DNA of 64,000 nt, from the NCBI GenBank assembly GCA_903813345.2, contig CAIIXF020000008.1, forward strand, positions 21,872,822-21,936,821, in the 5' to 3' direction. The notes below the pieces were generated by a model that did not search any database, was not told where the DNA came from, and worked only from the letters and a program-made list of their open reading frames with translations. This DNA comes from Owenia fusiformis (Eukaryota; Annelida; Polychaeta; Sabellida; Oweniidae). Positions 57,493-64,000 of the stretch are shown piece after piece; the stretch's first letter is position 1, and each line of letters begins with the position of its first letter. Both the position numbers and the translations under genes were made by a program.

Positions 57493-57743
57493 TTACTAGA
57501 GGCAACCAGTGATGATCAATAGCAACGATGTGACGTCACTGATTATATCACTTCTAGCTAAGGAAAACAATATGACGTCATACTATTTCACAAACAAGTA
57601 CGAATACAACGGTATGACGTCATATTGTTTCAAAGCGAAATCAAAAATTATAATAGTTACCAGAAGTACACAGGGTACTGAACACAATCATAACTGACCA
57701 AATCAAAGTGCTTCAAAATGCCTAGACATGTGATAAAATCGTC

Positions 57744-57882
57744 ATCACACGTTTCAGCTTATGTGATACAGGAAATATTCCACTCGGGTAACAATGTATC
57801 ACCACTCAAGCTTCGCTTTCGTGGATGATACAGTATTACCTTTCGTGGAATATTTCCTGTATCACATGCTGAAACGTGTGAT
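57744..57882. repeat. Hairpin ATCACACGTTTCAGC
   Basis: ATCACACGTTTCAGCTTATG and TGATACAGGAAATATTCCA pair with GGAATATTTCCTGTATCACA and GCTGAAACGTGTGAT. The loop is about 60 bp. Confidence 0.65.
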
Positions 57883-58111
57883 AACTGATAGTACAATCGT
57901 ATTATTAAGTTAGGGTTATACGTCCTTTGTTCTGTGTCACCCTTCAAAACCGGGGAAATCTCTTGTACAAAAAACAGACTTCAAGTACATCAATTTTATT
58001 TTGGCATAAATCTAACGTAGATATTTTTATTTCAGGTTAAGCAGCATTACAATTACAATATTATAACTACAAAGCTCAATTTACCTGATTTAACAGGGTT
58101 GTACATATTAA

Positions 58112-58470
58112 TTTTCTGCCAAGAGTATCAGACGAATCAAATCATGATTTAATATCACTTAATCACGTGGTTCTAACTCACCAGGGCGTATCGAAACTAA
58201 AACGCCCCCCAAACCCGTTAATTTGAATTTCAAATCTACCCTGTCTTTGGAAAATCAATGATTGTGGGTCTCAAACAACACCATTTTTCTTCAAACTTGT
58301 TCCATTAAATTTCCTTCACAGAAATACCTTTTCAGTCGAGACATCGTTTTAGCGGCGTTTTGGTCCCCAGATGTGAGAAGTTTCGATACGCCCCGGTGAG
58401 TTAGTACCGCGTGATTAAGTGAAATTAAATCATGATTTGATTCGTCTGATACTCTTGGCAGAAAATTAAT
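58112..58470. repeat. Palindrome extending beyond a CAC-end element
   Basis: CTGCCAAGAGTATCAGACGA, ATCAAATCATGATTTAAT and CACTTAAT flank the element at 58164-58413 on the left, and their inverted copies flank it on the right. Confidence 0.75.
58164..58413. mobile_element. CAC-end transposon relative, copy 3, 250 bp
   Basis: The ends are CACGTGGTTCTAACTCACC and the complement of GGTGAGTTAGTACCGCGTG, followed by GGGCGTATCGAAAC. The interior keeps ATCAATGATTGTGGGTCTCA, TTTTTCTTCAAACTTGTTCC and TTTTAGCGGCGTTTTGGTCC of the family. The flanks TTAAT and ATTAA are inverted, not direct. Confidence 0.75.
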
Positions 58471-59229
58471 ATTATAGCGTTGCCGGATGTGATGCATTGT
58501 GGGTGATGTGTTAAATAAATGATTACTGATATAAGTACACTAAATGTGTAATAATTCTATGAATAAAAGTGCAAAATTTGCCTAAGTGTGTGTACTACTC
58601 ATAACAATGTGAATATGAAATCACATATAGCAAGTAAAGCAGTTAATTGTAATAAAGGTAGCGTGTAGATTTGTTTGCATTGATATTTACATTTGTGATT
58701 ATGTAAAATGTAATTAAACCTCATAAAGAGGCATGAAGCTTTTATGTATTTTGTAACATTGTAATTGTGGGATGAAAAGAAAGTATATCTTCAGCTATTT
58801 ATTGAGCTGTACGTCCATCAAATGTATCTCTTCTGTCTCACTGAGGAATCATTGAAGTGGTAATGTGAGATATATACATAGTTTAGGTCTCGAGCATATG
58901 CAGGCATCATAAAATGCATTACGTCCATGACAGGCGCCTCGTCACAGACTGACATCAAAGTGGATTCCTGGTAAGACCCGTGCCCTCAGCTAGTCATCTC
59001 ATCAATTAACATCATTATACAAATCCTGGTTCATCAAAGACTTGGAAATATACCTCGCATATACTGGGCCCTGGAGATGCGATATATTGAAACAGTGGCT
59101 TCAAGTTTCTAGAGCATTACTCTGCTGGGTGATGCACTAATATAGGATGCTGAATTTTACAACACTTGTTGAATAATTTGACAAGGCCTTTAAATACGTG
59201 AGTGTTACATGGGACCTTTAAATACTGAA
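58471..59229. other. Nothing recognised
   Basis: AT-rich interior of the nested element, without supported genes or repeats. Confidence 0.4.
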
Positions 59230-59400
59230 TTGACAAATATCCTTGGACAGGATACGAATTTACACAGGGCCTTTAATTGACAAATATCCTTTGACAGGAT
59301 ACGAATTTATACAGGGCCTTTAATTGACAAATATCCTTGGTCAGGATACGAATTTATACAGGGCCTTTAATTGACAAATATCCTTGGACAGGACATTGAA
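59230..59400. repeat. 47-bp tandem repeat, about four copies
   Basis: TTGACAAATATCCTTGGACA begins at 59230, 59277, 59324 and 59371. Each full unit ends ACAGGGCCTTTAA. Scattered relatives (CCTTGCACAGGATAA, TATTCTTGTACAGAATAT) continue to about 59525. Confidence 0.85.
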
Positions 59401-60180
59401 TATTCTTGTACAGAATATTCCCTCACACACTGATTGAAATGACAATTAGGCCTATCCTTGCACAGGATAATCATATGAAATAAATTCACACGGGGTCTTT
59501 AAATATTCTTGTACAGAATATATTATGTGAAGACATCGGCATCTGGTCGTTTGGCTCCAGCATCAACCCCGGTTGTTGGTTTTCATCGAAGATCCCCGGG
59601 TGATTTCTATCTTTCCTTTTCCATCCTTATTTCTCATAGAAAACACCAACAAAACTGAATTTAACTTTCTATATACATCTATTTACACTCTATATACGTT
59701 TTCCCACCCCCCTAGTACATAATTCGTGTTAGGTCGTTACATTCTAGCTCAAATTCTACGGAGTTCAAAGTTTTCCAACTTCCCGCTTGAAAAAGTGTTT
59801 TCTCTCTCTTTTGCGCATTGCGCATGTCCAAGACGCCACAAATGGCAATTGACGCACCGCGCATGCGTCCCGGAAGTTAAGAAAGTCTAAACTTCCGGTA
59901 AAAACAAACGTGAACATTTTATGTTTACACTTGAAAATGAGAAGATAGTAAGAGATTACATTAATATAAAATGATATAAGAATGCTGAAATATAATGCAA
60001 ATACATGATTGAACTAATGAATTGAACAGTCGAAGGTAAGAAAGTATGGCACGTAAAAGATCGAGTGAAATGAATTTGTAAATTTTCTGAATTCGTAAAA
60101 ATGCTACAATATTAATAATTAATATGCCGAGTGAACGAAGATGAAATTGTAATGTATTCACATGGAAATAATGTGATATA

Positions 60181-60444
60181 CAATACAATACAATACAATA
60201 CAATACAATACAATACAATACAATACAATACAATACAATACAATACAATACAATACAATACAATACAATACAATACAATACAATACAATACAATACAATA
60301 CAATACAATACAATACAATACAATACAATACAATACAATACAATACAATACAATACAATACAATACAATACAATACAATACAATACAATACAATACAATA
60401 CAATACAATACAATACAATACAATACAATACAATACAATACAAT
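60181..60444. repeat. (CAATA)n microsatellite, about 53 perfect units
   Basis: An uninterrupted pentanucleotide run of 264 bp with no base change. Five-base periodicity opens all reading frames, so the 91-164 codon frames across it on both strands are artefacts. Confidence 0.98.
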
Positions 60445-60904
60445 TAATACCATGTTTGTAGGGCGTACATTCCAGTTTCTAAATATGATTACACATTTAA
60501 GACATGCATGCAGTGATATTGTTTGGATAGTTACCGACCAGTCATTCGCGTACGTAGATGAAGAAACCAAGACAGTTTCAAAGAGAAACGGAAGACAGTA
60601 CATCATACATGTCTAGTTAAAAAACAATATTTATAATCTGAAAATCTGTATTTTTGAAGAAATTTTGGGGGTGAAAATCTGTTTTTCGTCTTCGGGATTC
60701 AGCTAAAAAGTAATTGGAGAAAAATCACGGTTACAAAACTGAATCAACAATTCTAAAAAATTCGGATTTCTAAAAATATATCGGGATAAATCAAAACGGT
60801 TGAGATTACTTCATTTACAAGTTTATATCAAATTAGTTTTACAGTTAACATCAACGGTAATGTCTCAGAAACTTATATTGCCTTTGGGGATATTTCATTT
60901 GTGT

Positions 60905-61000
60905 GATCGTGGCATAAGCAACGACTAAGATTTGTTTTGAATTTACAAAAATGTATTTAACTTCATTCAAAATTGAGCTAGACGCTTCAAATAAAAAAAC
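60905..61000. repeat. Right member of an inner inverted pair
   Basis: GATCGTGGCATAAGC, TTTGTTTTGAATTTACAAAA and TTGAGCTAGACGCTTC are the inverted partner of 53498-53615. The bases between the microsatellite and this repeat (60445-60904) show nothing supported. Confidence 0.5.
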
Positions 61001-61372
61001 ATTTTAAGGCTGTTCTCTTCCTCTATCATCGTCGGCATATTTTCAATGGTTACGGGGAGGGTGCGATCGCACCATGGCACCACCTCCTGGCTACGCCTAT
61101 GACATTGTAAGACGTAACAATTTACACTTCAGTGGACGCTTCGTCGAAAATTGGGATAACTTAAATTATGCAATCAAAACCTTACACGTTGCATCATGTA
61201 AAATAACACACGTCCATTCTCTACTAAAGTAACGTTTTTTCGACTGGGTACCCGGTTTTCTCGACCGGGTACCGGGTACCAAGTTGGAACCCAGTATGGA
61301 GGATTTAGTACCCGGTACCCGGTACCCGGTACCCGGTTTTTTCTACAAACCCGAGGGCAGATTAGAGCGGAT

Positions 61373-62937
61373 CAATCAATGATGTACAAAAAGTAACATG
61401 TAAAAGAAAAAACGCTATACTATTGTGATGACTATTGCTCTCGACAGAAAGCTTCAATTTTCATTGCATCATATTTATTTATTTACCTGTATTTAAACAG
61501 AGTGGTTTTAAACATATGCAGTTACTACTTAAATGATAATAACACTATTTGCTTAATTCTATGAAGAATGTTTTTATAGTTTTTAATATTCTATCGTCCA
61601 GCGTATTCTCTCCGAATTATTGATCTTGTTATGAATTTTATGCACTAAATATAAACATGTAATACGTATCAGAATGATACTATACAATATTATATCACAA
61701 AGAACATTTTGTCATGACTATACATATTTTCTAAGTTCATCATCATGCCACAGTGCCAAGAAATTATGGTCCCCTGGGGATTATGGTCCCCTTTCCTAAC
61801 GGCCCTTTCTGGCCCTGATTGTGTATAAATAATAAAGAAAATAATTGTAATCAGGTCACCATATAAATCAATAGAGACTAGGACCATAATTTGATAGGAC
61901 CACCTACACTTTTACACCGATGATAAATCTGATGAATTTTTGAAAATCGACATTCCCATGTAAACCCATGAGAATTGATATGTTTGTCGCATGTCCAGAT
62001 GTCATACGACAGAATATCCATCAATCTGAGTACTAGCAAAAAGTACAAGTTAGGTACAGTAGACAGCTGAATTTGCTATCTTTATTTAACAAAAAGTTGA
62101 TACGTTTCTTCAGGTTCAACAAAGTTATAGGTTAGGGTTGTCCAAATCTGCAAAATTTTCCAAAAATCTGTCATCTGATAGATTCTAGTTACAAATTGAC
62201 TCTTGGTACAAATATTTCAACTCTAGACCCCTGGGAAATTTTGCCACGCGTCTCACTTGAAGTTTTGGTAATTTTGACAAATATGCCGTTTTCATAAATG
62301 GTTTATAACTCAAAAGTAAACTGTTGTATTTCAGGAATATGTATTTTTTCTTCATCATGTATTATTTTCAATAACCCTACAGGCACCACTTTTTTAGCTA
62401 AATCCATCGGGAAACTTTGCCACGCTTAATTTCAAAATAACGGAGATGTTATCAAAATTGAGCAATATTGGCACAAAAACGTTTCTAGATTCATATAAAG
62501 AATGCATCATCATACAACACTAATTGGTATATAAACAACATCTACTGACTTGGTCTGATAATGTAATATAAAGATTTTAACTGTTGTGTGTCAACCTTTC
62601 TTCTGTATGATTCCATTGGATTACATTATGAAACGTGTACCATATAAAATGATACATGTTTCTAACGTTATGCTGAAAATAATATAATTGACATCACCCA
62701 TCCTTTCGCATTTTAACATTTTTTCAAGGATAGGGCACTTTAAACGTTTCTTAAAAATATTTTCAATTGTTCAGTAATTAAAATCTTAATATTGCAATAT
62801 CGGGAAATCTAAATTTTAGGGAAATTTTGGACCACCCTATTATAGGTATATTGAAAATGGACAAGAATGGGTAAATCTTAAAAAACAATCCGATTGGTAT
62901 TTAGAATCGACAATGGCAACCTGCAAACGGACACATC
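61373..62937. other. Outer-element interior, nothing recognised
   Basis: AT-rich, no transposase-like frame. GGGAAATTTTGCCACGC and GGGAAACTTTGCCACGC (about 62230 and 62408) are a short repeated motif of unknown meaning. Confidence 0.4.
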
Positions 62938-63436
62938 GATGGACAAATTGTTTTAGAATGCAACTCTACGTGTATAGTGATAGACTCGGCGGGGCGTAGT
63001 GGAAGATGACGGGACGTATTGGTCAAATTTGAAGAGATGTGTGGATGATTTAGAAACTGCTGCGTTTGATGCCCAAAAATCAAGACGTAGCGATGGAAAG
63101 TTGTAATGGGAGTCCATTCTGAAATTATGGGCGAGAATGGGTAAAAGACTGGCGAGATAACTTGACTTACAGTTGAAAGTTATGAAAATTTGCTTTATCT
63201 CACAGCTGGGGACCAAAACGCCGCTAAAACGAGGTACTTTGTACACGAAAACAATGTATCGACTGAAAGGTATTTCTATGAAGCTTTGTACGGAACAAGT
63301 TTGAAGAAAAACGGTGAAGTGTGAGACTCACAATCCTTGATTTTCAAACACTGGGGTAGGTTTTAAATTCAAATTAACGGTTTTTCGGGACGGAGTGGTT
63401 TCGATACGTCCCGAAGAGATACTACCGCGTGTTTCC

Positions 63437-63866
63437 GGATTCTCGACTAATTAGCTCATTTTGCTGACTTGAACTTGCTCAGCTGTATTAACAAGAGTCT
63501 TATACTGCCAACTGTTAGATGCAGTCAGAGTTTCGGCAATGGATGACGTGATCAGAATTATGTACATCAGTCGAGAGCATGACATTTTTGTTGAAGAGTT
63601 AAGGTAACGGTAAAGTCCAAAAAATGGCAGCCATATTTTTTTGATAAAGTCACAAGATTTTGTATCTGTTTTCCTTATAGCCTACGTGAATGCATTTCCT
63701 GACTAAAGAGACATGTCAGAGAAAACTTCACATTTAAACGCATTAACTATGAATTAAAAGTGCATGGGTCCCCAAAGCTAGCATGAAGACAGTGAAATGA
63801 GGCTAATTTTTGAAAGTTTCAATTCAAGGAGTAGCCTTGCAACAGTCACAGATTTGCAAGAATCCA
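63437..63866. other. Unique-looking flank, nothing recognised
   Basis: Sequence beyond the split CAC-end element. No gene or repeat is supported. Confidence 0.4.
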
Positions 63867-64000
63867 AAATTTCCACAAATCATCTTACCTTACCAAGGAA
63901 CATCGAGGGAGCATGAAAATGTGCACTTCTTGCATTGTTAGAAAATTTCCACAAATCATCTTACCTTACCAAGGAACATCAAAGGAGCATGTGTACTTCT
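63867..64000. repeat. 77-bp direct repeat running off the window
   Basis: AAATTTCCACAAATCATCTT begins at 63867 and again at 63944, each continuing ACCTTACCAAGGAACATC and GGAGCATG. The second copy is cut by the window end, so the copy number is unknown. Confidence 0.8.

Larger units (their letters stand above)
48896..61352. mobile_element. 12.5-kb nested element, 10-bp duplication, GGGTACC-rich ends
   Basis: The left end GGGTTTGTAGAAAAAACC continues as repeated CGGGTACC, ACTAAATCCTCCAT and TTCCAACTTGGTACCCGG. The right end is its inverted copy over about 120 bp. GAGGGCAGAT stands outside both ends (48886-48895 and 61353-61362), a perfect 10-bp duplication. That length and the long ends would fit a Mutator-like or fold-back element. 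No transposase could be recognised; the interior is mostly other repeats and AT-rich DNA. Confidence 0.75.
48132..63431. mobile_element. CAC-end transposon with 5-bp duplication, copy 2, split
   Basis: The left end CACGCGGTAGTATCTCTTCG and the right end (complement of CGAAGAGATACTACCGCGTG) are inverted, with TTTCC outside both ends (48127-48131 and 63432-63436). The terminal inverted repeats are about 475-490 bp and nearly identical (48132-48606 and 62938-63431). They include TTTGAAAATCAAGGATTGTG, TTTTAGCGGCGTTTTGGTCC and CCAGCTG, as in copy 1. Removing the inner element (48896-61352 plus one duplication) leaves about 2.8 kb without a recognisable transposase. Frames at 48317-48544 and 62953-63246 are mirror images within the arms. 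Confidence 0.8.

Noticed and set aside
59961-60616. Long frames of 91-164 codons on both strands across the CAATA run
   Set aside because: A five-base repeat without stops opens every frame; the product is pure microsatellite translation.
48317-63246. Near-identical frames at 48317-48544 and 62953-63246 as a duplicated gene
   Set aside because: They lie in the terminal inverted repeats of one transposon, so identity is explained by the arms.

Overview
The window is nuclear DNA of an animal. It has spliceosomal introns with GT/AG borders, AATAAA polyadenylation signals, a many-exon TARBP1 orthologue, a Polinton, mariner and hAT debris, a LINE 3' end and many palindromic miniature transposons. 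It is AT-rich by eye. A marine invertebrate (a lophotrochozoan such as a bivalve, or an invertebrate deuterostome) is plausible, but nothing here fixes the phylum.

Layout. (1) 0.2-4.2 kb: three families of inverted-repeat elements, then a seven-copy 68-bp tandem array. (2) 4.2-4.8 kb, + strand: a small secretory gene for a precursor holding two related five-cysteine peptides, each ending in a Gly-basic amidation-type signal. (3) 6.5-29.6 kb, - strand: a complete TARBP1-type tRNA 2'-O-ribose methyltransferase gene. I could join 24 coding exons in one unbroken frame (about 1,568 codons), ending in the SPOUT catalytic domain. Its introns are loaded with transposons, among them a mariner remnant that contains an array rich in AGGTCA half-sites. 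(4) 19.4-21.4 kb, + strand, nested in TARBP1 intron 11: an intronless gene for a secreted or surface protein with an Ig-like domain, a MAM-like domain, a Thr-rich repeat stalk and a GPI-type tail. (5) 30.4-37.3 kb: nested palindromic elements and a TACTACG-rich satellite. (6) 38.0-47.1 kb: a short Polinton/Maverick with long terminal inverted repeats, encoding only DNA polymerase B (split by four introns), a truncated ATPase and an integrase with a chromodomain. No capsid or protease gene was seen. It sits between mariner fragments. (7) 48.1-63.4 kb: an element beginning with CAC and flanked by a 5-bp target duplication, split by a second element of about 12.5 kb with a 10-bp target duplication. 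The inner element holds a LINE remnant, a smaller relative of the outer element, minisatellites and a long CAATA microsatellite.

The host genes shown are unrelated in function. The most unusual items are the intron-bearing, capsid-less Polinton, the CAC/5-bp-duplication transposon family (a Transib/RAG-like signature by inference), the double amidated cysteine-rich precursor, and the nuclear-receptor-site-rich array. Exon borders were read by eye from splice signals, frame and family resemblance; no alignment or transcript data were available.
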